The notes: generated by a model not told the origin, from the letters alone. Shown: positions 1 through 9,391, numbered from the stretch's first letter. The stretch: DNA of 64,000 nt from Cordylochernes scorpioides (GCA_030710605.1 CP092877.1:45678406-45742405), one strand, 5' to 3'. A program made the numbers and translations.

Positions 1-258
1 ATGTTGTCCAAACTATGTCTAACTTGTACCAGACCAAGTCTATGCTGTCCAAACTATGTCTAACTTGTACCAGACCATGTTTAACAGACCACATTTATGT
101 TGTACCAGACCATGTCTATGTTGTACCAGACCACGTCTATGTTGTACCAAACTATGTCTACGTTGTACCAGACCATGTTTACCAGACCACATCTATGTTG
201 TACCAGACAGTGTCTACGTTGTACCAGACCATGTCGATGTTGTTCCAGCCAATACAAA
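1..258. repeat. 21-bp minisatellite
   Basis: About twelve tandem copies of a 21-bp unit resembling TATGTTGTACCAGACCATGTC, with substitutions and one longer variant near 175-195. It starts at the window edge, so the array probably continues upstream. Because 21 is a multiple of three, several frames stay open, but the resulting peptides are simple repeats and I do not regard them as genes. Confidence 0.9.
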
Positions 259-652
259 GAGGTACAAGAAGCCTATTTTAAACGAGAACAAGGTTATTTT
301 AACTCAACCTTCACCTGACTATCACAAATTGAGGTCAACTGTGCCAAGAATAGAAAACGGAAGAGTGTAAGAGCGCAATCAAGGACTTAAAAAAAACGAA
401 ACAAAAGACACAAGGTTACAATGGAAAGATAACAGTACAAGTGATGTAAATAAGGATAATTAAGACGCGCGGTGATTTGCATAATTGGCGCCGGCCGGCA
501 TCCTACGCAGTTATTTCTGGACACGGCGCCAGTCCACTACGTGACCCGGGCGGGATAAGTGGGACGTATCGGTGGTGGCATCCAGATACTAGGCTCATCA
601 GTGGTGAACCCTCCCAGCGGTTTCGCCAGTTCAAATTTTGAAATGTAAACTA
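259..652. repeat. Unassigned sequence plus truncated copy of dispersed repeat DR1
   Basis: From 259 to about 480 I see nothing recognisable. 480-590 is unusually GC-rich, with a GGCGCCGGCCGGC run. Bases about 590-640 are a copy of the dispersed family I call DR1 (CTCATCAGTGGTGAACCCTC, then CCAGCGGTTTCGCCAG), which recurs at 7762, 9838, 33667, 34250, 36370 and 46905. The copy is cut short by the Tc1 element that starts at 653. Confidence 0.6.
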
Positions 653-2020
653 CACTAGTGTCCAAAAAATAAGAAACTTAACCAATATTGAAATTTCTCA
701 AAAGCTAATTTATTAACAAATAAAAAATTTAGTATACAAATAGTTTAAACTATGGAGAATTTGACTAGCTATATGAAAATAAAAAAAATATATATTTGAA
801 ATTATGAAATATGCAAATTATTACCAACATACCCAAAGCTAAGGTTCCAGATCTTGAAGAAATAAGATATCAATAGGGAGTATGATCACCTCTAACAGCT
901 ATCAAGGTCTCACAGCGAGCCCTCATACTGTTTACCAGGCTTTGGAGGAGATCCAGGGTTAGTAAACCCCACTCCTCCAATAGAGCAGTTCTTAGCTCAA
1001 CGAGGGTTCTGGGAGAGGGTGACGAGCTCCAATACGCATCCCTAGAGCATCCCACACGTGCTCTATTGGAATCAGGTCCGGAGATCTGGCTGGCCAATCC
1101 ATCCTTCGAATATTCTCACTCTGGAGATATTCATTGACTAGCCTAGCCCTATGCGGACGAGCATTATCGTCCATAAAAATTAAATTGTGACCAATTTGAT
1201 CTCTATAAGGTCTTAGATAGAGCTCAAGGATCTCGTCCCTGTACCTTTGGGCAGTTAAAGTGCCCCCAGAAAAAATGTGGAGGGGTGTTGGTCTGCTAGA
1301 ACTGATGCCAGCCCAGACTAAGAGACTGCCCCCTCTAAAACTGTCTATTTCCCTGATGTTACTGGGATGATAGCGGGTCCCAGGCTCCCTCCAGATGAAA
1401 ACTCGTCGAAAATCTGTGTTTAAACTAAATCTTGACTCGTGACTGAAGAGAACATTGGCCCACTGATCATGAGTCCAGGCGTGATGTTCCAAGCACCAAT
1501 TCAAGCGGGCTCTCCTGTGAGCAGAGGTTAAAGGGATACAGACCATTGGTCGTCTTGCATAAAGAGCACCTTCGTGAAGCCTTCGGTAAACAGTTTGTCT
1601 TGAAATTCTCGTTCCAGTAGCACTTGAGAGTTCATTAGAGAGTTGAATAGCTGTCATCTCCCTATGGCGCTTGGCAGTTACGACCAGATAACGGTCGTCA
1701 GAGGTAGCTGTTTTTCTTTTTCTACCAGAACCTTCTTTTCTTTTGATGGTTCCTGTCTTAATGAACTTTTTCCATATTTTGCTGACCACAGATTTATTCA
1801 CATTTAGCAATTTTGCTACTTCAACTTGTGATTGCCCTGCCTCCATTCTTCCAACAGCTCTCCATTTTAAATCATCTGCTAAAATATTTCGTAAACTTAA
1901 AATTAACTAAGGATTAAATAAAATTATAATTGGACAATTCTTAGATGGGGTAAACGACACGCCAAATAGCACACTTATAAAGACAAGCAAAAATTTGCAT
2001 ATTTTCAATTTTACCGAATC
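653..2020 (-). mobile_element. Tc1-like transposon, right end lost in assembly gap
   Basis: The left end reads TA followed by CACTAGTGTCCAAAAAATAA, which looks like a Tc1 terminal inverted repeat next to its TA target duplication. The transposase lies on the minus strand at 870-1846. The matching right terminus should lie at or inside the N run at 2021, so only one end can be seen. The element sits inside a DR1 repeat copy. Confidence 0.7.
870..1846 (-). pseudogene. Tc1-family transposase, frameshifted and active-site mutated
   Basis: The conceptual product has an N-terminal helix-turn-helix (start MEAGQSQVEVAKLLNVNKS), a linker rich in R/K (IKRKEGSGRKRK) and a DDE domain ending in the typical SPDLIPIEHVWD. 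The second Asp (FMDDNARPH) and the Glu are present and separated by 34 residues, the standard Tc1 spacing. The first catalytic Asp is replaced by His (FSHESRF instead of FSDESRF). The frame starting at 1846 breaks near 1000-1030; the C-terminal part (LVELRTALLEEW to ETLIAVRGD) continues in another frame to a stop at 870. It is therefore a dead cut-and-paste transposase. The family is clear; whether any copy elsewhere is active cannot be judged here. Confidence 0.9.
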
Positions 2021-2120
2021 NNNNNNNNNNNNNNNNNNNNNNNNNNNNNNNNNNNNNNNNNNNNNNNNNNNNNNNNNNNNNNNNNNNNNNNNNNNNNNNN
2101 NNNNNNNNNNNNNNNNNNNN
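2021..2120. other. Assembly gap of 100 N
   Basis: Exactly 100 N, a conventional placeholder for a gap of unknown size. It removes the right end of the Tc1 element and the 5' LTR and gag start of Gypsy-1. Confidence 0.99.
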
Positions 2121-2121
2121 T

Positions 2122-2688
2122 TGGTTTAAAGAAAGTGAAAATGCTCGTATAAAACTATTAATAACTGGTGTCGAATTAGGTAATATGAAACCTAGCCAGC
2201 TACTTCAAAAATTGATAGCCATCGCTACACCAGATATTTCTGAGAAACTAATCAGGACCTTATGGCTTGATAAATTACCAGATTCTTTTAAAGCGATCTT
2301 ATTAGTCAGTGATGAAGATGTAGACAAATTGGCGGCAATGGCAGACAAAATAACTGACATGACTACTAAATCTGAAATTTATGACATTAATCATGATACT
2401 AACAAAGTTCTTCTAGATAAGATCTCGGAACTCGAACGACAAATCTCACAAATCAATGTCGACCATTACTCAAGAAGAGATAACCGACAATCGAATTCGG
2501 CGCGAACTCGATCCAGAAGCAGATCTAACCGTCGTTTCAACCCAAATGGAAAACTATGTTATTATCATTATCGCTTTGGAAAAAAATGCCTACCCGGAAA
2601 GTGTGTCCAACCTTGCGGCTGGGAATATAGAAACACCATTAATAGAACACCACAAGTTGATCAAACGGAAAACTCCAGCCTGCAGTAG
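2122..2688 (+). CDS. gag: Gypsy-1 Gag, C-terminal part
   Basis: Structural protein of the retrotransposon particle, which binds element RNA in the cytoplasm. The frame is open from the gap edge (WFKESENARI...) to a TAG at 2686-2688, so the true start is missing. The visible part is an acidic capsid-like region (DKLPDSFKAILLV, AAMADKITDM), a short coiled-coil-like segment (LLDKISELERQISQI), an Arg/Ser-rich RNA-binding patch and a Cys/His cluster CYYHYRFGKKC...CVQPC. That last motif replaces a classical zinc knuckle and is common in arthropod gypsy Gags. pol opens in the -1 frame at 2661 and overlaps this gene by 28 nt. Confidence 0.8.
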   Translation, partial: WFKESENARIKLLITGVELGNMKPSQLLQKLIAIATPDISEKLIRTLWLDKLPDSFKAILLVSDEDVDKLAAMADKITDMTTKSEIYDINHDTNKVLLDKISELERQISQINVDHYSRRDNRQSNSARTRSRSRSNRRFNPNGKLCYYHYRFGKKCLPGKCVQPCGWEYRNTINRTPQVDQTENSSLQ

Positions 2689-5600
2689 AAGCAGCGACAA
2701 ATTCTACTGCGGGTTATGATGAACCATGTCGCAAATACCGCTTGTTTGTTTTTGATAAAATATCGAAATTGAAATTTTTAGTTGACACTGGTGCTGATGT
2801 GAGCATCATTCCAGCCACTGCTCAATTCAAACAAGAAAGTGATTACAAACTATACGCGGCAAATGGTTCCGAAATAAAAACTTTTGGTGTTAAAATACTT
2901 AACCTGGATCTAGGCCTCCGCAGAGACTTCCAATGGCCTTTTATAATAGCTAATGTAAAGAGGGGCATATTGGGTGCTGATTTTCTATTTAAATATAATA
3001 TTTTGGCTGATATTAACAAAAGGAAATTAATTGATGGACTTACTAACCTCGAAATTATCTGTGAAGCCATTTCGACATTCGAGGGTAGTATCACCACAGT
3101 CAAGGCCAACAGTACATTCAACCTCATTGCGCAATTTCCTGATATCACTAAACCCTTGTTGTTTCCCACGAAACTTAATCATGGAGTAAGGCATAGAATA
3201 ATAACAAAAGGTCAACCTAAATTTGCGAAGGCGAGACAGTTAGACCCCCGCCGACTGGAATTAGCTAAACAGGAATTTAAATTCATGCTAGATAACAACA
3301 TCATTAAGCCATCTAAGTCTCAATGGGCAAGTCCGCTACATTTAGCTCTTAAAAAGGATGGCACTTTTCGCCCATGTGGAGATTACAGACAACTTAACTT
3401 CTGTACCTTGCCTGATAGATACCCTATTCCAAGAATTGAAGATGTTCAAAATATTCTTAAAAATACTAATATCTATTCGAAAATTGATTTGCTCAAAGCT
3501 TACTTTCAAATTCCTATTGCAGAGGAGGACCAAGAAAAGACTGCCATTATCACTCCATTTGGATTATTTGAATTTAATGTTATGTGCTTCGGATTGCGTA
3601 ACGCTCCTGCAACGTTTCAGCGCTTTATGCACGAAGTTTTAAGAGACCTCAATTTCGCATTCTCCTATTTGGATGATATTTTAATTGCTTCCACAGATGA
3701 AAAACAACACAAAGAACACCTAAATTTGGTATTCAAGAGATTAAATGAATATGGATTAAAAATAAATGTGTCAAAATCAGTCTTTGCAGCTACAGAAATA
3801 GAATTCTTAGGCTATTTGATTACACCGATGGGTACTAAGCCTTTACCATCAAGAGTCCAGGTGATTCAGGATTACAAACTTCCAGACACTATTCAGGACC
3901 TACGAAAATTCCTTGGCATGGTAAATTTTTACCGACGGCATATAAAAGGTGCGTCAGATACCCAAGCGATACTCCATAATTATTTACAAGGTGCAAAAAA
4001 GAATGACAAAAGAAGAATCAAATGGACAGATGAAGCTAAGAAGCAATTTATAAAGTGTAAAGCTGATTTAGCCAACATGGCATTATTATCGTTCCCCGAC
4101 TCCAATTTACCAATTTCACTGTGTACAGATGCCTCGAACTCAGCCATAGGAGCGGTATTACAACAGTATCATAATCAGGGTTGGAAACCTATAGCATTCT
4201 ATTCAAAAAAATTAAATTCCACCCAACGGAATTATAGCACGTATGATCGCGAACTTTTAGGAATCTACCTCTCTATTAAAAACTTTAAACATCTATTAGA
4301 AGGAAGGAATTTCAAAATTTTCTCAGATCACAAACCCTTGATTTACGCTTTTCATCAGAAACCAGAAAAAGCCTCTCCAAGACAACTACGGCAACTCCAT
4401 TTTATATCCCAGTTCTCCACTGAAATTTGTCACATCAGTGGCCAAGATAACGTAGTGGCGGATACACTGTCTAGAATCGAAGAACTCACGCTTATTGATT
4501 ATGATGTAATTGCAGACGAACAAGTTTTGGATAGTGAATTGAATAATCTTCAAACTAATGTTCAAACCTCTTTGAAGTTTAAACAATATCCCCTTCCATC
4601 TGGTAAACAGCTTTGGTGCGACACATCTACCGCAAATATAAGACCCTACTTACCAAAATCTCACAGAATGCGAATGTTTCATCAATTCCATGGACTGTCA
4701 CACCCAGGGATAAGGTCAACAATTAAGCAAATGACTCAAAGGTTCATTTGGCCTAGCATAAGGAAAGATGTCCTACAATGGAGTCGAGATTGTAGGGCGT
4801 GTCAAAGAAATAAAATCAATCGCCATACAAAAACAAGTTTTGGAACATTTCAAATGTCAACAGAAAAATTTAATGATATTCATATCGATTTAGTGGGACC
4901 ACTACCACCATCTAATAACTATATATACTGTCTTACATGTATTGACCGCTATAGTAACTGGATGGAAGCAATACCCTTGGAAAACAACTCGGCTGATACA
5001 GTAGCGAGGGCAATCTATAATAATTGGATCACAAGATACGGTACTCCATTACGACTTGTCACTGATAGAGGAGCACAGTTCACATCAGATACATTTTCTA
5101 ATCTAACAAAAATATGTGGAATTAAATTACAACATACCACTGCATACCACCCCCAAGCTAACGGGAAGGTTGAGCGTTTGCATCGAACATTAAAGGCGGC
5201 AATCGGAGCACACAACAACCCTACCTGGAGTGAATCTATACCAACGATACTTTTGGGTTTGCGTACAGCTATACCGAATGACTCTAATCATTCCATAGCG
5301 CAAGTAGTATATGGTAATAATATAAGATTACCTGGTGAATTTTTTGTCGAACCAGATTCATATTTGACACAAGAAGAGTATGTTTATAAATTACAGAAAC
5401 AGATGGAAAACTTTGGACCCAGACCAAAGAACTTAAAAACTAACCAAAATATATTCGTCCACAAAAATTTGAGAACATGCTCCCATGTATTTTTAAGAAC
5501 GGACAGAGTAAAAAAGGCTTTAGAGCCACCTTACGAAGGTCCTTTCCAAGTGCTAAGGAGAGAGGAAAAATATTTTATCATTAAAATCAAGAACAAAGAA

Positions 5601-5786
5601 GTGTCAGTTTCAATAGACCGACTAAAACCAGCATATTTATTGAACACCTCTCAACCTGAGGAATCTGCTAAAGACAACACTTCAATCGGACAACCCGTGG
5701 AGCCACCAGCAGACATCAGTAGGACTTCAACACGAACTGGACGGACTATAAAACCCCCTGTCAGATTCCAGGACTATCAGACGTAA
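2661..5786 (+). CDS. pol: Gypsy-1 Pol polyprotein (protease, RT, RNase H, integrase)
   Basis: One uninterrupted frame of about 1,040 codons. It makes the enzymes for replication: an aspartic protease (LVDTGAD, about 2775), an RT with YLDD (about 3667) and fingers motif KDGTFRPCGDYRQLN, RNase H (CTDASNSAIG, about 4122), an integrase zinc finger (HQFHG..H with CRAC, 4675-4800) and a catalytic core with IHIDLVGPL, VTDRGAQF and NGKVERLH as the D,D,E residues. The frame is open from 2661, with no early ATG, and overlaps gag in the -1 frame, so expression by -1 frameshifting is likely. I see GGAAAAC in the overlap but no canonical slippery heptamer. No disabling mutation is visible. Confidence 0.92.
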   Translation, partial: SNGKLQPAVEAATNSTAGYDEPCRKYRLFVFDKISKLKFLVDTGADVSIIPATAQFKQESDYKLYAANGSEIKTFGVKILNLDLGLRRDFQWPFIIANVKRGILGADFLFKYNILADINKRKLIDGLTNLEIICEAISTFEGSITTVKANSTFNLIAQFPDITKPLLFPTKLNHGVRHRIITKGQPKFAKARQLDPRRLELAKQEFKFMLDNNIIKPSKSQWASPLHLALKKDGTFRPCGDYRQLNFCTLPDRYPIPRIEDVQNILKNTNIYSKIDLLKAYFQIPIAEEDQEKTAIITPFGLFEFNVMCFGLRNAPATFQRFMHEVLRDLNFAFSYLDDILIASTDEKQHKEHLNLVFKRLNEYGLKINVSKSVFAATEIEFLGYLITPMGTKPLPSRVQVIQDYKLPDTIQDLRKFLGMVNFYRRHIKGASDTQAILHNYLQGAKKNDKRRIKWTDEAKKQFIKCKADLANMALLSFPDSNLPISLCTDASNSAIGAVLQQYHNQGWKPIAFYSKKLNSTQRNYSTYDRELLGIYLSIKNFKHLLEGRNFKIFSDHKPLIYAFHQKPEKASPRQLRQLHFISQFSTEICHISGQDNVVADTLSRIEELTLIDYDVIADEQVLDSELNNLQTNVQTSLKFKQYPLPSGKQLWCDTSTANIRPYLPKSHRMRMFHQFHGLSHPGIRSTIKQMTQRFIWPSIRKDVLQWSRDCRACQRNKINRHTKTSFGTFQMSTEKFNDIHIDLVGPLPPSNNYIYCLTCIDRYSNWMEAIPLENNSADTVARAIYNNWITRYGTPLRLVTDRGAQFTSDTFSNLTKICGIKLQHTTAYHPQANGKVERLHRTLKAAIGAHNNPTWSESIPTILLGLRTAIPNDSNHSIAQVVYGNNIRLPGEFFVEPDSYLTQEEYVYKLQKQMENFGPRPKNLKTNQNIFVHKNLRTCSHVFLRTDRVKKALEPPYEGPFQVLRREEKYFIIKIKNKEVSVSIDRLKPAYLLNTSQPEESAKDNTSIGQPVEPPADISRTSTRTGRTIKPPVRFQDYQT

Positions 5787-5809
5787 CTCTGTTACTGGCA
5801 AGGGAGTGA

Positions 5810-6093
5810 TGTAGGGAATCATATCATTTTATTTCTTATAATTTTAAATCATATTATTTTATTTCATATAATTTTATTTCTTATTATTTTAAATCAATAA
5901 TTGTAATAACCAAAATAAAAAACAACAGCTCAATTGTAAATATATTATCATCATCAATTCTCATGTTATTGTTGTAAACAAAGAACACGCACGTATAAAA
6001 ACGATAATAAAATTACTAGCTGAATTTAATGTGATTTAGTAATTAATTCTCAAATTATAAATATATTGTAACACGCCTGCAGCCGCACCTACA
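5810..6093 (+). repeat. Gypsy-1 3' LTR (3' limit approximate)
   Basis: Starts with TGTAGGGAATC directly after a polypurine tract that ends at 5809. The first 100 bp contain short AT-rich internal repeats (ATTTTATTTC, ATAATTTTA). It ends near GCCGCACCTACA. The 5' LTR is missing, so identity and target duplication cannot be tested. Confidence 0.6.
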
Positions 6094-6114
6094 TAACCAT
6101 GTCCAATATCAACA

Positions 6115-6510
6115 AACAACAACAAAAAGGCTTTTATTAGGGCCCATTGCCCTGTATGGATTCGCCATACAACAACAAAATAATACAGTAATTTTTTCTC
6201 CCCATCCCCATGTGCACGTGAGCCTTTGTTTTAAAAGGGATTTATTTACACATATGTTCTAAGACTTTCCTCACTACCTCTTTTGCGTATGAATCTATTA
6301 ACAATTGATCTGTAGAAATTATAGAGTTCTATTGCTATATTTCTCTTTTCTGAAATAGTTCTCAGCGTCTGCAGTGGGTTGCTAAGTCTCCAGAAGGTGT
6401 TTTTGAGAGTTTTCCCAATAAAACATTTAAAAATGAGGAAATTACTGTAATCTTGTGTGGTTATAAATACCTTGTTTTTCAAAGGGAGATTTTTCAAGGA
6501 CATTCCGACA
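6115..6510 (-). mobile_element. LINE 3'-end fragment with (TTG)n tail
   Basis: On the minus strand, an 85-codon open stretch (6503-6246) is followed by a short 3' region with CAGGGCAATGGGCCCTAATA, a polyadenylation-like signal and TTGTTG repeats at 6115-6135. The same tail layout (CAGGGCAA..GCCCTAATAAAG plus TTG repeats) closes the LINE at 18249 and, in a looser form, the one at 30514. The ORF is probably a piece of an ORF2 C-terminus, but I cannot assign a domain. Confidence 0.5.
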
Positions 6511-6655
6511 CAACAAAAAAAGGTATTTATATATAATTAATTCAACTCTTACATATGTATCGATTTACTTCCTCTTACCGATCTAAACTTAACTGATTGT
6601 AAATAGCTCAACTTGATCAACTTTCTCTCTACACCATACTAATTATTACAGATAA

Positions 6656-6742
6656 TGTTATTCTTGTATGTACCCTACATTTCTGTGCTTGGAGAATCCG
6701 TATAAGACTAAATTGTCTTAATAAAGCTTTTTGTTGTTGTTG
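6656..6742 (+). mobile_element. 87-bp 5'-truncated LINE tail
   Basis: Ends in TTAATAAAGC and four TTG repeats. It is flanked by a perfect 12-bp target duplication, TATTACAGATAA (6644-6655 and 6743-6754). The paralogous copy near 45100 has the site uninterrupted (read on the minus strand), so the insertion limits are secure. Confidence 0.85.
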
Positions 6743-6852
6743 TATTACAGATAACTTCATCAACTTCCATCGTTGCTCAACATATTGTAAATAACTACCT
6801 TGCGATTTCTTCTATCTGCTTATGTTGTTGCTTGTTTGTTTAATGTATATAT

Positions 6853-7123
6853 AAACAATACTTAAAGTTACACCGCATAAGTTTATTTTTTTTTTGTGAA
6901 AAATCAATATTTATTTCAAAGAGAAATATTTACTATTTCTAACTTTTTTGAATGAAGTATGAGAGGGTGAAAATATGAAGAGTAAGGGCGAACGGAAAAA
7001 TAAAAGTGTCCAGGGGCGGGAATCGAACCCACAACCTTCTGCTTACCGGGCAGGTGCCATGTCCACTAGGCTACCCTGGACGTATTCTTCCGTTCGTAAA
7101 TAATATTCAAAGTAACTTATAAT
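6853..7123 (-). mobile_element. tRNA-derived SINE
   Basis: A 271-bp block flanked by the 12-bp duplication TAATGTATATAT (6841-6852 and 7124-7135), absent from the DR3 copy at 44840-45125. On the minus strand it has a tRNA-like head (7081-7008), a body and an A-rich stretch. Related body sequence lies at 44770-44835 and 45120-45190. Mobilisation by a LINE is inferred from the target duplication. Confidence 0.8.
7008..7081 (-). tRNA. tRNA-like SINE head (not a functional tRNA)
   Basis: 74 nt with a perfect 7-bp acceptor stem (GTCCAGG/CCTGGAC), an A-box-like TAGCCTAGTGG and a perfect B box GGTTCGATTCC in a paired T arm. The anticodon loop would be CCGGTAA, lacking the universal U33 and giving an unused GGU anticodon; the first anticodon-stem pair is mismatched. 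It probably acts as a Pol III promoter for the SINE. Confidence 0.65.
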
Positions 7124-7504
7124 TAATGTATATATGTTTATTCAATGCTCTTTTTCTTAATTGTTTATTTTCTTTTTGACAATTCTGTTACCTACTCTAC
7201 TACAATATGAATTATTGTAAATATTTCACGCGCAATTATCCAGATCGGATATTGCGTGTCTTATTTGCAACTGGAAATAAATAAATAAAATATAAACTTG
7301 TATTTATGTACAGTAGAGACTTCCTTAAGTATCAATTTCAATAAGTGTCGATTCTTCTTTACGTGTCACTCGTGGTTCCTATTTACTTTTCTCGACATCT
7401 CTATCACTCCAAAGTATCCTTTTCAACAGACTTGTTGAAGTGTAACCGTGTATCCAAGTACCTTATGCAGAGTTCGCTGAGAGAAACACTCCATATAAGA
7501 AATC

Positions 7505-7692
7505 ATTTTGATCTAATCAATAAGAAATCGAGGATTTCGTTTCTTATTTCTTTTATTTTTCGAGCTACCGGGCAACATGCCCTTCACAGATCCACGGATC
7601 TCCGTGTTGAAGGGCATGTTTTAGCTTGAAAGCTTGATAAATAAAAGAAATAAGAAACGAAATCCTTGATTCCCTTTTGATAAGATCAAAGT
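7505..7692. mobile_element. Foldback hairpin element A
   Basis: Two inverted arms of about 80 bp (left GGATTTCGTTTCTTATTTCT, its complement near 7650) flank a short centre with ACATGCCCTTCA and TGAAGGGCATGT. A related core (AAGCTTTC.GGCAAG and GCCCTT) is found in hairpins at 35938 and 47515. No ORF. Confidence 0.75.
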
Positions 7693-7761
7693 ATAAAAGC
7701 AGGGAAGAATTTATATTATAAGGAATCATTATTTTAGGGTCTTATACTCTATCATATATAT

Positions 7762-7880
7762 TAATTATGATGCATTAGCGCGCCATCTGTTATGAAAATT
7801 CGAAACTATTATAGACGCGTATGATTCTTTTAAAAATCAAACAAATTCTACTGCCCTTACTGCAATGGAAAAATTAATAT
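7762..7880 (+). repeat. Dispersed repeat DR1, partial copy
   Basis: Contains GCATTAGCGCGCCATCTGTT, AAATTCGAAACTATTATAGA and TCTACTGCCCTTACTGCAAT in the same order as the copies at 34200-34370 and 36370-36600. Confidence 0.8.
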
Positions 7881-8017
7881 TTGTAACAATTGACTAAGAG
7901 TGTCTAAAAAATATTTTGAATATCAGAACAGTGTAGGAGAGAGATTGAACCTGTACGCAGAACTAAATTTTGACGTTTTACGATTTATAGTGTTATCCTA
8001 TCTCAGAGGTCTTGCTA

Positions 8018-8745
8018 CCTTTTTCGGTGTTGTTCCTGGGATAGTTGCATTGCCGAACAAGTATTTCAGGAGCCATGCTATTCTTCTCTATATCATTACT
8101 GTTGTAATTGAACTGTTGCACAAGTGTTGCAGGGACCATTCTAACTTTATATCGTTCCTGTTGTAATTGAAGCGTTGTTTCAAGTGTCGCGGGGACCATG
8201 CTAACTTTGTATCGTTCCTGTTGTAATTGAAGTATTGTACAAGTTTCAGAGTGACCATGCTAACTTTGTATCGTTCCTGTTGTAATTGAAGTGTTGTACA
8301 AGTTTCAGAGTGACCATGCTAACTTTGTATCGTTCCTGTTGTAATTGAAGTGTTGTACAAGTTTCAGAGTGACCATGCTAACTTTGCATCGTCCCTGTTG
8401 TAATTGAACCGTTGTACAAGTGTCGCAGGGACAATACTAACTTTGTATCGTTCCCGTTGTAATTGAAGCGTTGTACAAGTGTCGCAGGGACCATGCTAAC
8501 TTTGTATCGTTCCTGTTATAATTGAAGCGTTGTACAAGTGTCACAGGGACCATGCTAACATTGTATCGTTCCCGTTGTAATTGAACCGTTTTACAAGTGT
8601 CGCAGGGACCATGCTAACTTTGTATCGTTCCTGTTGTAATTGAAGCGCTGTACAAGTGTCACAGGGACCATGCTAACTTTGTATCGTTCCTGTTATAATT
8701 GAAGCGTTGTACAAGTTTCACAGGAACCACATGCTAATTTTATCT
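8018..8745. repeat. 59-bp minisatellite
   Basis: About eleven copies of a 59-bp unit (CCTGTTGTAATTGAAGCGTT, then TACAAGTGTCGCAGGGACCA, then TGCTAACTTTGTATCGTT). The first two are degenerate, the central ones 90% or more alike by eye. It lies immediately downstream, in gene direction, of the SDR exon, so probably in its first intron. Confidence 0.92.
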
Positions 8746-8875
8746 ATAACATTCCTAATGTAAAAGAGTTATGCATTCAAATAATTATCACAGGTAACAA
8801 GTAACTCCTTGTATCTATTCTCAAACTAGCCTACTATGACAATCATGCAACAAGATAAACAAAGAAAGGACTCAC

Positions 8876-9142
8876 CAGGTCGATGTCCCAAAGTACCAGC
8901 CGTACCCCACGTAGTCTAGCCAGCCTCAGTACCAAGGCCCGGCCGAGCCCGCGGCCAGCCCCGGTCACCAGCGCCGTGGTACCTTCCAGGGAACGTCGAG
9001 GCGCCGGTACAGCCCATCGCCACACCGTGCGGACGTACGCCGCGACCACCCTCGCCGCTAGCAGTAAGACCTCAACCACCAGGTAGCCGTCCTTTCCCTC
9101 CGCCATCCTAGCCGGAACTGGTTCCGCTGACCTCACCATCAC
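8876..9142 (-). CDS. Short-chain dehydrogenase (RDH10/SDR16C-like), first coding exon
   Basis: The translation has a hydrophobic N-terminal membrane anchor (YLVVEVLLLAARVVAAYV), a basic/aromatic linker, then a Rossmann start with the NAD(P)-binding motif TGAGRGLG and the beta-2 strand RLVLWDID. This order fits membrane-bound retinol dehydrogenase 10 and related SDR16C enzymes, which oxidise all-trans-retinol or similar lipids at the ER. The exon ends with CTG followed by GTGAGT (donor at 8874-8875 on the minus strand); the remaining exons, with the YxxxK active site, are not in the window. The first ATG is at 9142; the ATG at 9106 (MAEGKD) is also plausible. The exon is much richer in GC than its surroundings, as expected for a real host exon. 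The exact substrate class is inferred. Confidence 0.75.
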
Positions 9143-9391
9143 CTCGTCACCACCGACTGACTGACTGACCTTCCCCCCTTCTTTTTTATTTATTTATTTC
9201 ACTCCTTGATGAGCTCGTTCTTACTGCAATAGACACCTTTCGTTGATTCCTCTTTTTTCTTAGCAAAATTAACGTTACTTGACAATCTTCTCTAAAAAAA
9301 CTCCTAAATGACACCAAGTAAACAGTAAACTTTTCTAAACCTTATACAGCACTTCTTGATAACCACACACAGTATATATATATGAAGTTAA
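9143..9391. other. Probable promoter and 5' UTR side of the SDR gene
   Basis: Sequence upstream (in gene direction) of the SDR exon: a short repeat of GACT/TGAC units, a pyrimidine stretch and AT-rich DNA. No clear TATA box. Nothing else recognisable. Confidence 0.3.

Larger units (their letters stand above)
2121..6093 (+). mobile_element. Gypsy-1: Ty3/gypsy LTR retrotransposon, 5' part missing
   Basis: gag, protease, reverse transcriptase, RNase H and integrase occur in gypsy order on the plus strand, followed by a purine tract (GGCAAGGGAGTGA) and an AT-rich 3' LTR starting TGTAGGGAATC at 5810. The 5' LTR, primer-binding site and gag N-terminus lie in the gap. The 3' limit near 6093 is an estimate because there is no partner LTR to compare. 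Confidence 0.85.
6600..7290 (+). repeat. Dispersed repeat DR3, with two insertions
   Basis: The backbone (ATAACTTCATCAACTTCCAT..., CTACCTTGCGATTTCTTCTA..., CAATTATCCAGATCGGATAT...) recurs inverted at 44840-45125. It ends with AAATAAATAAATAAA, so it may be a retroelement 3' UTR. Compared with the other copy, this one carries two extra blocks: the 87-bp LINE tail at 6656-6742 and the SINE at 6853-7123. Confidence 0.75.

Noticed and set aside
15-370. Overlapping open frames at the window start
   Set aside because: By-products of a 21-bp repeat, a multiple of three, which keeps frames open; the translations are simple repeats.
7008-7081. A functional tRNA gene
   Set aside because: No U33, an unused GGU anticodon and a mismatched anticodon stem, and it lies inside a SINE with target duplications.
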